From assembly GCA_947311265.1 (NCBI GenBank), contig CAMZKQ010000112.1, positions 1 to 12,171 of the forward strand: 12,171 bases of DNA, in the 5' to 3' direction. Of this stretch, positions 1 to 8,515 are shown one piece after another (the stretch's first letter is position 1; each line of letters begins with the position of its first letter). The translations under genes and the position numbers were made by a program. Source of the DNA: an uncultured Chlorobiota bacterium (lineage in GTDB: Bacteria; Bacteroidota; Bacteroidia; Bacteroidales; JAADGE01). The notes beneath the pieces were generated by a model that was given only the letters and a program-made list of their open reading frames with translations, had not been told where the DNA came from and did no database searches.

Positions 1-45
1 ATCAAAAATAATGATTAAAATCCATATCGTCTAAACAAAAAAATC

Positions 46-1083
46 ATGAAAAAACTCCTCCTATTTTTATTCGTTGCCTCATTATTTACAGCCACTTCCT
101 GCTCTCGCAAGCACATGCAACTACAGGTACTCCGCCCTGCTGATGTTACTGTACCAAGCAAAATTAAAACCATTGCAATAGTCAACCATGCTGCCCCAAA
201 AAGCAAATGGTGGAACATTGTAGAAGGCATACTTACCGGCGAAATGATTGAGCAAGATAAAAAAGGAAAAACTGAGGCCCTTGCCGGTTTATGCCAACAA
301 ATTAACAACGGCACTCGCTATAAAATTATAAATACCACCGAAGTTTTAACCGCAAGCGGTAGCATTACAGGCAAAACATTTCCTGATGCACTTTCGTGGA
401 ATCAAGTGAACTCCCTTTGCCGGAAATACAATGCCGATGCCATTTTAGCCCTAGAGCATTTCGATTCCGACTTTATTGTAAGCAACGCTTCCAAGCGTAT
501 TAAAAACGACGACGGCATTATGGAAACTCGCTATATTGCCAAAGGCACAGCCAATGTAAACTTAGGATTTAGATTATACGACCCCCAAATAAAATCAATA
601 ATAGACGAAGAAAGCTACACCCACTTTAGAGTCTGGGAATCCGAAGGCATTACTGCCGCAGATGCTGCTTTGCACCTCATTGCAAATGCTCAAGGCATCT
701 ACGGAGCAAGCCGAGAAGCCGGGGAGGTATATGCCGAAAGAATTACACCACACTATGTTAATGTAGAGCGAAGTTACTACCAAAAATCTAAAAAAGTACA
801 CATGCTTGCTAGTGGTGCTAGGCATGCCGAGGTTAACAACTGGGCAAAAGCAGAAGAGGTTTGGAAAGATGCCCTAAAAGCAACCAACGACATAAAAACA
901 CTCGGGCGAGCCACCTATAATTTAGCCCTTTGCTCGGAAGTAAATGGGGATTTAGAGCAAGCTCTAAAATGGGCACAGCAAAGTTATGCAAAATATGGCA
1001 ACAAAAAAGCCAGAACCTACTCAAAAATCCTTAACCAAAGAATTGCAGACGAAGCTCTGCTGAAACACCAAATGGGCAATTAG
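46..1083 (+). CDS. DUF6340-like lipoprotein with C-terminal TPR-like region
   Basis: This is a 345-residue predicted lipoprotein of unknown function. A lipoprotein signal is visible: MKK followed by a hydrophobic stretch and a lipobox ending at Cys19 (ATSC). It is therefore probably exported and lipid-anchored in the envelope. The mature protein begins with the pattern LRPADVTVP...KTIAIVNH (about residues 29-48), which I recognise from the Bacteroidota DUF6340 family. A middle segment (ADAILALEHFDSD, about 130-145) also fits that family. The C-terminal part (about 255-345) is helical and TPR-like, with 'YNLALCSEVNGDLEQALKWA' as the clearest repeat. The ATG at 46 gives the signal peptide directly. 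The stop is one base before the next ATG, so the two genes are very likely one operon. No promoter is visible in the 45 bases upstream, so transcription may start outside the window. The family assignment is from remembered motifs; no enzymatic role can be proposed. Confidence 0.8.
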   Translation: MKKLLLFLFVASLFTATSCSRKHMQLQVLRPADVTVPSKIKTIAIVNHAAPKSKWWNIVEGILTGEMIEQDKKGKTEALAGLCQQINNGTRYKIINTTEVLTASGSITGKTFPDALSWNQVNSLCRKYNADAILALEHFDSDFIVSNASKRIKNDDGIMETRYIAKGTANVNLGFRLYDPQIKSIIDEESYTHFRVWESEGITAADAALHLIANAQGIYGASREAGEVYAERITPHYVNVERSYYQKSKKVHMLASGARHAEVNNWAKAEEVWKDALKATNDIKTLGRATYNLALCSEVNGDLEQALKWAQQSYAKYGNKKARTYSKILNQRIADEALLKHQMGN

Positions 1084-1084
1084 A

Positions 1085-2026
1085 ATGAAGCGAAAAAACT
1101 TAATTTTAATAGCTATACTATTTGCAATAGCAATAATTTATATTGTGTACAAGCAACTTCCCAGCAATTTAACATCTGCTAAAATTGCATTAAAAAACAG
1201 CCATTTAATCAACAAAATAAGCATAATACCAGAGGATAAAAGCCCAATTATACTCACAAAAGCAAAGCATTGGAGTGTCAATAAAAAATACGAAGCCAAC
1301 AAAAAATCAATAGAGTTACTTTTACAAACCCTTAGTGGGCTTCAAATTAGCGAAGTTACAAATAAAACCATAGCTACAGAAAATAAAACAGGAACAATTA
1401 TTAAACTCTTTGAAGGCAAAGTTCTAAAGAAAAAAATTAAAATTATAGAATTTGTTAAAGCCCGAAAAGCAACACTTATTGAGGTAGATGATATAAAAAA
1501 ATACATCTATGCAAATGTACCCGGACTAGTGAACGACCTTAAAACACGTATCGTTGCAAACCCACTTTACTGGCGAACAAGAAAAATTATAAGCCTACCA
1601 GCCAACCAAATTGCAAAGCTATCTATTGACTATCAAAAAAAAGAAAAATCCTTTAGCCTACAGCAAAATTACCAACTTACAATAAATGATTACTTAGGGA
1701 ATAGTATTGATTTTGACAAAGAAAAAGCCGATTTTTATTTAGCTAACTTTTTCAATATTCATTTTGAAAAAGCAATAACAACATACAGCATTCTACAAAA
1801 AGAAGCATTACAAAAACAAAACCCACTATTTATTTTAACCCTTTTAGATAAAACAGGCAATAAATACAGCATAAAAGGCTACCCAATGCCTAACGAAGAT
1901 GAGCCCGAAAACATTGATACCAACCGATTTATCGCTTTAATTAATAATGACAGCGAAGTTGTAATTATGAAATATTACGATTTAGATTTGATTTTAAAAA
2001 CAATTAATTACTTTGGAAAAAAGTAA
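1085..2026 (+). CDS. Membrane-anchored DUF4340-like protein
   Basis: This is a 313-residue, lysine-rich protein with one N-terminal membrane segment (about residues 6-22) after MKRKN. It is probably anchored in the inner membrane with the rest in the periplasm. The first third has a pattern typical of DUF4340 proteins: a lone Trp in KHWSVNKKYEANKKSIELLLQ (about 62-82), then a hydrophobic helix and a short beta-rich repeat. A second element, YWRTRKIISL (about 162-171), resembles the family's 'W-R-x-R' segment at the junction of the repeated units. In many Bacteroidota, proteins of this kind lie close to gldG and dnaN; here dnaN follows directly, which supports the call, but no gldF or gldG is in the window. 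The start lies one base after the preceding stop, implying translational coupling. The coding sequence is richer in A and T than its neighbours. The function is unknown and the domain call is by pattern only. Confidence 0.65.
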   Translation: MKRKNLILIAILFAIAIIYIVYKQLPSNLTSAKIALKNSHLINKISIIPEDKSPIILTKAKHWSVNKKYEANKKSIELLLQTLSGLQISEVTNKTIATENKTGTIIKLFEGKVLKKKIKIIEFVKARKATLIEVDDIKKYIYANVPGLVNDLKTRIVANPLYWRTRKIISLPANQIAKLSIDYQKKEKSFSLQQNYQLTINDYLGNSIDFDKEKADFYLANFFNIHFEKAITTYSILQKEALQKQNPLFILTLLDKTGNKYSIKGYPMPNEDEPENIDTNRFIALINNDSEVVIMKYYDLDLILKTINYFGKK

Positions 2027-2056
2027 TAAAAGCTATATAAATTTATAAATTATTCT

Positions 2057-2064
2057 TACCTTTG
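2057..2064 (+). promoter_or_regulatory. Bacteroidota-type -7 box upstream of dnaN
   Basis: TACCTTTG is an exact match to the Bacteroidota -7 consensus TAnnTTTG and is followed by C, as is common. It would place the transcription start near 2071 and give a leader of about 57 bases before the dnaN ATG. The DNA just upstream is extremely AT-rich (TATAAATTTATA around 2036-2047). No convincing -33 TTG is present at the usual distance, so the site rests on the -7 box, its position in the only sizeable gap here, and its neighbourhood. Confidence 0.55.
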
Positions 2065-2081
2065 CTTTTCAAAATCGGAAA

Positions 2082-2098
2082 TTTTGGCTCTGCCAAAA
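2082..2098 (+). promoter_or_regulatory. Hairpin in the dnaN leader
   Basis: TTTTGGC and GCCAAAA form a perfect 7-bp stem closed by a three-base loop (TCT). It lies about ten bases into the predicted dnaN transcript and about 29 bases before the start codon. There is no T-run after it, so it does not look like an intrinsic terminator. It could stabilise the message or act in regulation, but this is inference from the structure alone. Confidence 0.4.
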
Positions 2099-2127
2099 AT
2101 CAATAATTTACCCTTAAAATCAAACGC

Positions 2128-3249
2128 ATGAAATTTATCGTATCGAGTGTAGATTTACTCTCTCGCCTACAAGTAGTTAGGAGAGTAATTAGCAATAAAA
2201 ATACCCTCCCAATCCTCGACCATTTTTTATTCAACATTGCCGACCAACTACTTACCATCACCGCATCAGACTTAGAAACCACTATGATTTCTAAAATTGA
2301 ACCAGACAATGTAGAAGGCGATGGCACAATTGCCATTGAAGCCAAACGATTGATGGATATTTTAAAAGAATTTCCCGAGCAACCACTCACATTTAATATA
2401 GACCCAGAAAGTTTACAAATTGATATTCTCTCCGAAAACGGGAAATTTTCAGTCGTAGGCATGGACGGCGAAGAGTTCCCCAAAGTACCCGAACTAGAAG
2501 AAGAAAAATCATCATTTACACTAGATGCCGGCATTCTTACACAAGGCATAAATAAAACAATATTTGCCACTGCCGACGACGATTTACGTCCCGTTATGAA
2601 CGGCATTTTCTTTAAAATTACTGAAAACGAACTTACTTTTGTAGCTTCCGACTCTCATAAATTAGTGCGGTATAGAAGAACCGATGTAAGTGCCGACAAA
2701 GAAGCCTCATTTATTTTGCCAAAAAAACCAGCCACTATGCTAAAAGGCATTTTGCCCAAAGAAGTAGATGAAATTACCATTGAATTTGATGCTAAAAATG
2801 CAATATTTAACCTCTCGGGCAACACGCTTATTTGCCGATTAACAGAAGGGCAATTCCCTAATTACGAGTCGGTTATACCACAAGAAAACCCAAATAAATT
2901 ATCCATATCAAGAGCCGATTTTTTAAACAGCCTAAAGCGGGTTGCAGTATTCTCTAACCAAGCCAGCAATCTAATCAAATTGAGCATTGCCGATACCATA
3001 ATGACCGTTTCTGCACAAGATATTGATTTCTCAATTTCTGCCTACGAAAAAGTAAACTGCCGATACGAAGGCGATGCCTTAGATATTGGGTTTAAATCCT
3101 CATTCTTAGCCGAAATTTTATCCAATATGTCGGCAGAAGAAGTCGTACTTGAAATGTCCGACCCCTCTCGGGCAGGTATTATTTTACCCCTCGATAAAAA
3201 TAACGATGCCGAAGACGAACTAATGCTACTTATGCCAATGATGGTTTAA
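2128..3249 (+). CDS. dnaN: DNA polymerase III subunit beta (sliding clamp)
   Basis: This is the ring-shaped processivity clamp that holds DNA polymerase III and many repair factors on DNA. At 373 residues it has the usual length, made of three clamp folds (roughly 1-120, 125-247 and 250-373). Family marks are visible throughout: an N-terminal MKFIVSSVDLLSRLQVVRRVI, RPVMNGIFF (154-162), ASDSHKLVRY (173-182), GQFPNYESVIP (241-251) and a C-terminal LMLLMPMMV, the clamp's usual MPM-x end. The ATG at 2128 gives the standard N-terminus without extension. The gene appears to be its own transcription unit, with a -7 box upstream and a strong terminator 20 bases downstream. It is not beside dnaA here. 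The preceding DUF4340-like gene is a frequent neighbour in this phylum. The identification is secure. Confidence 0.97.
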   Translation: MKFIVSSVDLLSRLQVVRRVISNKNTLPILDHFLFNIADQLLTITASDLETTMISKIEPDNVEGDGTIAIEAKRLMDILKEFPEQPLTFNIDPESLQIDILSENGKFSVVGMDGEEFPKVPELEEEKSSFTLDAGILTQGINKTIFATADDDLRPVMNGIFFKITENELTFVASDSHKLVRYRRTDVSADKEASFILPKKPATMLKGILPKEVDEITIEFDAKNAIFNLSGNTLICRLTEGQFPNYESVIPQENPNKLSISRADFLNSLKRVAVFSNQASNLIKLSIADTIMTVSAQDIDFSISAYEKVNCRYEGDALDIGFKSSFLAEILSNMSAEEVVLEMSDPSRAGIILPLDKNNDAEDELMLLMPMMV

Positions 3250-3267
3250 GCCAACATAATTATAAAT

Positions 3268-3306
3268 AAAAAGATACTCTCTGAAACAGGGGCAGTATCT
3301 TTTTTT
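3268..3306 (+). terminator. Intrinsic terminator after dnaN
   Basis: AAAAAGATACT (3268-3278) pairs perfectly with AGTATCTTTTT (3294-3304), and the T-run continues to 3306. The stem is extended inside by CTCTG/CAGGG (3279-3283 with 3287-3291, one G-T pair) around a three-base AAA loop, with two unpaired bases at 3292-3293. It starts 18 bases after the dnaN stop codon. This is a strong rho-independent terminator. It should separate dnaN from the exonuclease gene, whose ATG is only 43 bases further on. Confidence 0.9.
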
Positions 3307-3349
3307 GTTTAGACTCTTATCAGCTATAAAATTTCAACCCAAGTTTAAA

Positions 3350-4117
3350 ATGGAACTCAACCTCACAAAACCACTGGCTTTTTTCGACATAGAATCTACG
3401 GGCGTAAATGTAGCCACCGATAGAATTGTAGAAATATCAATTGTTAAAATACTCCCTAATCAAAGCCAAGAGGAATTAACTTTACGAATAAACCCAACAG
3501 TAAAGATTCCCAAAGAAACCACTAAAATACATGGCATTTCAGACGAAGATGTAGCCAATTGCCCCACTTTTGCCGAAAAAGCAAAAGCCATTGCGGAATT
3601 TATAAAAGGCTGCGATTTAGCAGGTTACAACTCAAACCGTTTTGATGTACCCATTCTTGCAGAAGAATTTTTGCGTGCTGATGTCAATTTTGATTTCCGA
3701 AAAAGAAGGCTTATTGACGTGCAAACTATCTTCTTTAAAAAAGAGCAACGCACACTAACTGCCGCCTATAAATTTTACTGCAAAAAAGAACTCGAAAACG
3801 CTCACAGTGCAGCGGCAGACACTCTGGCCACCTACGAAGTGCTTAAATCTCAGCTCGATAAGTACGACGACTTAGAAAACAATGCAGAAGCACTATCAAA
3901 ATACTCACACGTTACAAAAAATGTAGATTTTGCAGGTAGAGTGGTTTACGGAAAAAAAAATAAGGAATATTTTAACTTCGGAAAACATAAAGGCAAACTA
4001 GTAGAAGAAGTATTTGAAAAAGACCCAGCCTACTACTCTTGGATGATGAAGGCAGACTTCCCACTTTATACAAAAAAAATTATTACAGAGATAAAATTAC
4101 GAAATTTTGGAAAATAA
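3350..4117 (+). CDS. DEDDh 3'-5' exonuclease with ExoX-like C-terminal domain
   Basis: This is a 255-residue exonuclease of the DnaQ/epsilon superfamily, expected to remove nucleotides from DNA 3' ends using two metal ions. All five catalytic residues are visible: Asp13 and Glu15 (FFDIEST, Exo I), Asp99 (GYNSNRFDVPIL, Exo II), and His152 and Asp157 (AHSAAADT, Exo III, the H-x4-D form). After a linker, residues about 190-255 hold a second small domain (FNFGKHKGKLVEEV...DPAYYSWMMKADFP) like that found at the end of exodeoxyribonuclease X. I chose the ATG at 3350. The frame is open up to a TTG at 3305, but that start would lie inside the T-run of the dnaN terminator and add 15 residues unlike the family. 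Whether it is a repair nuclease or a proofreading partner cannot be settled from sequence. Its place next to dnaN may be coincidental, as the terminator separates them. Confidence 0.9.
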   Translation: MELNLTKPLAFFDIESTGVNVATDRIVEISIVKILPNQSQEELTLRINPTVKIPKETTKIHGISDEDVANCPTFAEKAKAIAEFIKGCDLAGYNSNRFDVPILAEEFLRADVNFDFRKRRLIDVQTIFFKKEQRTLTAAYKFYCKKELENAHSAAADTLATYEVLKSQLDKYDDLENNAEALSKYSHVTKNVDFAGRVVYGKKNKEYFNFGKHKGKLVEEVFEKDPAYYSWMMKADFPLYTKKIITEIKLRNFGK

Positions 4118-4196
4118 GTACTCGCTGCTACTTTCAATTAAAACATAATTTATATCGTTTTCGGAGATAGAAAATACAAAAATAGCCCCAAAGCAC

Positions 4197-5978
4197 ATGG
4201 AAAACACTTTAAAAGCAACAATAGCAAAAGCCTTTCAGGCTTTATACAATACCGAAATTAAAGCCGAAGATTTATCGCTACAAAGCACACGGAAAGAGTT
4301 TAAAGGCGACTTTACTTTTGTAGTCTTCCCATATTTAAGATTTTCAAAAAAGAAACCCGAGCAAACCGCCAATGAAATTGGAGAATTTCTAAAAACTAAA
4401 ATTACAGAAATCATCGGTTTTAATACCATAAAAGGGTTTCTAAATATCGAATTATCATCCAGTTATTGGCTAAACGAGTTCAATAAAATTATCAATACCC
4501 AAAACTACGGGCTTGCAACACCCAGCAGCAAACCCACTATAATGATAGAGTACTCATCTCCTAACACCAACAAACCACTGCATTTGGGGCATGTTCGGAA
4601 CAATTTGGTAGGCTATTCGGTAGCAGAAATTTTAAAAGCCAGCGGGCATAAATTACTCAAAGTAAACCTAATTAACGATAGGGGGATACACATCTGTAAA
4701 TCCATGCTAGCTTGGGAAAAATGGGGCAATGGCGAAACCCCAGAAAGCACAAACACAAAAGGCGACCACCTTGTAGGCAAATACTACGTGCGGTTCGATA
4801 AGGAACTAAAAAAAGAAATTGCAACACTTATAGCACAAGGCAAAAGCCAAGAAGAAGCAGAAAAAGAAGCCCCACTAATGCAGCAAGTGCAAGCCATGCT
4901 ACGCCAATGGGAAACTGGCGATGCGGCCACCCTTGCCTTATGGAACAAAATGAATGCTTGGGTATATAAAGGATTCGATGAAACCTATAAAAGGTTAGGC
5001 GTAGATTTCGATAAAATTTACCACGAATCCGAAACCTATCTTTTAGGCAAAACAATTGTAATCAAGGGGCTTGAAAAAGGCATCTTCTACAAAGCAGAAG
5101 ACAACTCGGTTTGGTGCGATTTAACCAACGATGGATTTGATAAAAAGATACTCCTCCGCTCCGATGGCACTTCGGTATATATGACCCAAGATATTGGCAC
5201 TGCAGTACAACGCTTTGAAGAGTTTGACCTTGATAGGTTAATATATGTCGTTGGTAATGAGCAAATTTACCACTTTAAAGTCCTCTTTAAAATCCTTGAA
5301 AAACTAGGCTATACTTGGGCAAAAAAGATGTATCATTTAAGCTATGGCATGGTAGAATTGCCTTTCGGCAAAATGAAATCAAGAGAAGGCACCGTAGTAG
5401 ATGCCGACGATTTGCTTACAGAAATGGAAGCACAAGCCAAAGCCATTTCCAAAGCACTAGGTAAACTCGAAAACTACACCGAAGAACAAGCCAACGACAC
5501 TTTTTATAAAATTGCAATTTCGGCACTAAAATACTTCATACTCAAAGTAGCCCCTGTAAAAACAATGCTATTTAACCCTGCCGAATCCATTGACTTTAAT
5601 GGCAATACAGGTCCTTTTATCCTATACACTTTCGTGAGGATAAAATCATTACTAAAAAAATCAGAACTCGAAAACAGTTTGCCTAAATCCGTTGAAACAG
5701 GAATTGCAGCACAAGAAACGGAGCTTAAATTAATCCAATTAATTTCAACCTACCCTGCTATTGTTCAGCAAGCTGCCGATGATTTTAACCATGCTGCAAT
5801 TGCCAACTATATTTACGAGCTAGTTAAAGAGTACAACCATTTTTATCATCAAATTACAATCCTTAAAGAAACAAATCAGCAATTAAAGCAATTTAGGTTG
5901 CTACTTTCGCAGAAAGTTAGCCAAACCATAGAGTCGGGCATGAAATTACTAGGCATTAACTTGCCCGAAAGAATGTAA
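4197..5978 (+). CDS. argS: Arginine--tRNA ligase (arginyl-tRNA synthetase)
   Basis: This class Ia aminoacyl-tRNA synthetase charges tRNA-Arg with arginine using ATP in the cytoplasm. At 593 residues it has normal length. An N-terminal Add-1 type domain (about 1-100) recognises the tRNA. The catalytic core follows with SSPNTNKPLHLGH (120-132, the HIGH motif at 129-132) and NLINDRG (157-163). GKMKSREGT (391-399) stands in place of KMSKS, as usual in ArgRS enzymes. The DALR-type helical anticodon-binding domain contains NTGPFILYTFVRI (tyrosine and arginine conserved) and ends in GINLPERM, the usual C-terminus ending in Met. The ATG at 4197 gives the expected start. The gap before it is 79 bases and holds no clear promoter or terminator; 38 bases separate it from ppc, so argS and ppc may be co-transcribed. 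The identification is secure. Confidence 0.97.
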   Translation: MENTLKATIAKAFQALYNTEIKAEDLSLQSTRKEFKGDFTFVVFPYLRFSKKKPEQTANEIGEFLKTKITEIIGFNTIKGFLNIELSSSYWLNEFNKIINTQNYGLATPSSKPTIMIEYSSPNTNKPLHLGHVRNNLVGYSVAEILKASGHKLLKVNLINDRGIHICKSMLAWEKWGNGETPESTNTKGDHLVGKYYVRFDKELKKEIATLIAQGKSQEEAEKEAPLMQQVQAMLRQWETGDAATLALWNKMNAWVYKGFDETYKRLGVDFDKIYHESETYLLGKTIVIKGLEKGIFYKAEDNSVWCDLTNDGFDKKILLRSDGTSVYMTQDIGTAVQRFEEFDLDRLIYVVGNEQIYHFKVLFKILEKLGYTWAKKMYHLSYGMVELPFGKMKSREGTVVDADDLLTEMEAQAKAISKALGKLENYTEEQANDTFYKIAISALKYFILKVAPVKTMLFNPAESIDFNGNTGPFILYTFVRIKSLLKKSELENSLPKSVETGIAAQETELKLIQLISTYPAIVQQAADDFNHAAIANYIYELVKEYNHFYHQITILKETNQQLKQFRLLLSQKVSQTIESGMKLLGINLPERM

Positions 5979-6016
5979 GCAGCCGAACTAATTTCCTTAA
6001 CAAAAAAAACAGTACT

Positions 6017-8515
6017 ATGAATAAAGCTATTACTCTTAAAGAATTTCAGAAATCGGTAACTAATAAATTTAACTTATATAACAGCCTGTTCCTGAACCTT
6101 CCGTATAGCAACATCAGCAGTATTGGTATGCTTATTCCTATTTTACACCAAGCCTGCAAAGCAGGGCTAGACAATGGGCAAGAACCCAAGGAAATTATAG
6201 CCTCATTTTTTAAAAACCAAACCCAAATTAGCACCGAAAAGGAACAAATTGATTTCATGTTCAGAGTTATACAATATGTTGAACGTCAAGTTGTTCTGTA
6301 TGATAGCGTAGAAGATGCCGCCTTCGTACATATCCAAAAATTAAATAATGACTTATCAATAAAAGATTTTTTTAATCACCCCAAAAGTGCAGAAAATGCC
6401 GAGCCAATTCTAGCAAAAATGTCCGATTTTTCTGCAAGAATTGTTTTCACTGCTCACCCTACGCAATTTTACCCCCCAGCAGTGCTTGATATTATCAGCA
6501 AATTAAGAACCCTAATTCCCGAAAACAATATAAACCAAATAGATTTATCTTTACAACAACTTGGGCTCACCTCTTTTGTAAACACAAAAAAACCAAGCCC
6601 ATTAGACGAAGCAAAGCACATCATTTATTTCATGCGAAATGTATATTACGATGCCATTGCCCAATTTTATGCCACCATAAAAAACACAATTCCCAACAAA
6701 AAATTTGAGAATACAAATGTAATAAAACTCGGCTTTTGGCCTGGCGGCGATAGAGATGGCAACCCCTTTGTAACAGCAAAAACAACCCAAGCAGTAGCCG
6801 ACGAACTCCGCATGAACCTTATGAAATGTTACTATGCAGACATTAGGAAACTACGAAAAAAATTAACTTTCCGAAAGGTCGAAAATAGTTTAGTAGAGCT
6901 AAAGAACAAACTCTACAAAACCATGTTTGATACTTCGCAAACACTAAACTGGAAAGACATTTTAACCCCTATAGTGAATATAAAAAACTTAGTTACAGAG
7001 CATTACAATGGCTTATATACCGAAGAAATTAATGACTTAATTTACAAAATACAAATTTTTAAAACCCACTTTGCTTCGCTAGACATTCGGCAAGACCACA
7101 GCATACACCACAAGGTAATTACAGCAATTCTAAAAAAAGAGCAACTAATCAAGGAAAACCTTAGCGAACTAAGCAGAGAAAAATTAATAAATATCCTTTT
7201 AGAAAAAGAACTAAATTTAAACCCAGAAGATTTTGAAGACACACTAATTAAAGATACCATTCAAAATATCTCTATCCTAAAAACAATTCAAGATAAAAAC
7301 GGCGAAGAAGGCTGCAACCGCTATATCATTAGCAATTCCGAAGATATTTTCTCCGTCCTGTTTGTATTCGCCCTTTTTAAATGGTCGGGCTGGGAAAAAA
7401 ATCAAATTACATTTGATATAATCCCTCTTTTTGAAACCATGAAAGGCATGAAAGAGTCCGATTTTATCATGCGAAATTTATTTGAAATAACAGATTACAG
7501 AAATCATGTAAATTTCCGGAATAATAGGCAAACCCTGATGCTCGGATTTTCCGATGGCACAAAAGATGGCGGCTACCTAAAAGCCAACTGGTCAATTTTT
7601 AAAACCAAAGAAAAATTATCTGCCATTTGCGAACAAAATAACATAAAAGCCCTCTTTTTTGACGGGCGAGGCGGCCCCCCAGCACGAGGTGGCGGAAAAA
7701 CCCATCGCTTTTACGCCTCACAAAGCCACAATATTGCCAGCCATGAAATACAGATGACTGTACAAGGGCAAACAATCACCAGTAAATACGGCACAAAAGA
7801 CCAATTTACAAACAATTGCGAGCAATTACTTACCGCTGGGCTTTTGCAAACTTTCTCGAAAAAAGAAAATGCCATACCTGCAAATTCTCGCCAACTTATC
7901 GAAAACTTATCGCAGTTAAGCTACGAAAAATACACGGACTTAAAAAATCATGAAATGTTTATTCCGTACCTCGAAAATAAAAGCACACTAAAATACTACG
8001 GTACAGCAAATATTGGCAGCCGCCCTGCCAAAAGAGGGCATAAAGCAAAATTAGAACTCACCGATTTAAGAGCAATATCCTACGTTGGCTCATGGAGCCA
8101 ATTGAAGCAAAATGTACCCGGGTACTTTGGGCTTGGCACAGCTATTGAAACCTTAGTTGCTCAAGGAAAAAGCAAAGAATTAAAACAACTATTTACAGAC
8201 ATTCCATTCTTTAAAGCACTCATACTCAATAGTATGATGTCCCTTACAAAATCTTACTTCGAACTTACGGCATACATAAAAAAAGATAAAAAATACACCG
8301 CATTCTGGACTATCCTACACGAAGAATACAAGCTCTCTAAAGCAATGCTATTATTTATTTCTGGTTATGAAAAGTTAATGGAAGAAGAATTAATCTCCAG
8401 AAGTTCAATAGCCATAAGGGAGAAAATAGTACTACCATTGCTTGTTATTCAACAGTATGCCCTCCAAAAAATTGAAGAAAATTCAAACTACAAATCCACT
8501 TACGAAAAATTGTAA
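6017..8515 (+). CDS. ppc: Phosphoenolpyruvate carboxylase, Bacteroidota type, C-terminus frameshifted
   Basis: This cytoplasmic enzyme makes oxaloacetate from phosphoenolpyruvate and bicarbonate to refill the TCA cycle. The 832 residues carry the family's active-site blocks: FTAHPTQ with catalytic His147, FWPGGDRDGNP (240-250), MLGFSDGTKDGG (508-519), the glycine-rich loop FDGRGGPPARGGG (548-560, with Arg551 and Arg557), GSRPAKRGHK and LRAISYVGSWSQ. In the loop, Asp549 replaces the His of E. coli PEPC (His579). I recall this Asp and the PP insert from other Bacteroidota enzymes, so it is probably a lineage trait. The reading frame ends abruptly at ...STYEKL. The expected C-terminus, ending ASRNSA like the RNTG end of other PEPCs, follows in the -1 frame to 8562, so full length would be about 848 residues. 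As read here the protein loses about 16 terminal residues, including the Asn equivalent to E. coli Asn881 that binds the inhibitor aspartate. The gene starts 38 bases after argS without an obvious promoter. Confidence 0.93.
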   Translation: MNKAITLKEFQKSVTNKFNLYNSLFLNLPYSNISSIGMLIPILHQACKAGLDNGQEPKEIIASFFKNQTQISTEKEQIDFMFRVIQYVERQVVLYDSVEDAAFVHIQKLNNDLSIKDFFNHPKSAENAEPILAKMSDFSARIVFTAHPTQFYPPAVLDIISKLRTLIPENNINQIDLSLQQLGLTSFVNTKKPSPLDEAKHIIYFMRNVYYDAIAQFYATIKNTIPNKKFENTNVIKLGFWPGGDRDGNPFVTAKTTQAVADELRMNLMKCYYADIRKLRKKLTFRKVENSLVELKNKLYKTMFDTSQTLNWKDILTPIVNIKNLVTEHYNGLYTEEINDLIYKIQIFKTHFASLDIRQDHSIHHKVITAILKKEQLIKENLSELSREKLINILLEKELNLNPEDFEDTLIKDTIQNISILKTIQDKNGEEGCNRYIISNSEDIFSVLFVFALFKWSGWEKNQITFDIIPLFETMKGMKESDFIMRNLFEITDYRNHVNFRNNRQTLMLGFSDGTKDGGYLKANWSIFKTKEKLSAICEQNNIKALFFDGRGGPPARGGGKTHRFYASQSHNIASHEIQMTVQGQTITSKYGTKDQFTNNCEQLLTAGLLQTFSKKENAIPANSRQLIENLSQLSYEKYTDLKNHEMFIPYLENKSTLKYYGTANIGSRPAKRGHKAKLELTDLRAISYVGSWSQLKQNVPGYFGLGTAIETLVAQGKSKELKQLFTDIPFFKALILNSMMSLTKSYFELTAYIKKDKKYTAFWTILHEEYKLSKAMLLFISGYEKLMEEELISRSSIAIREKIVLPLLVIQQYALQKIEENSNYKSTYEKL

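Noticed and set aside
1..34. Possible C-terminal end of an upstream + strand gene
   Set aside because: Two frames are open to stops at 16-18 and 32-34, but fewer than a dozen codons are visible and neither can be recognised.
3305..3349. TTG-initiated 15-residue N-terminal extension of the exonuclease
   Set aside because: It would begin inside the T-run of the dnaN terminator, adds residues unlike the family, and the ATG at 3350 places the Exo I motif at the usual distance from the start.
4118..4196. Promoter before argS around TATCGTTTTC (4153-4162)
   Set aside because: The T-run is off by a base from TAnnTTTG and no TTG lies at the proper distance, so the match is no better than chance in AT-rich DNA.
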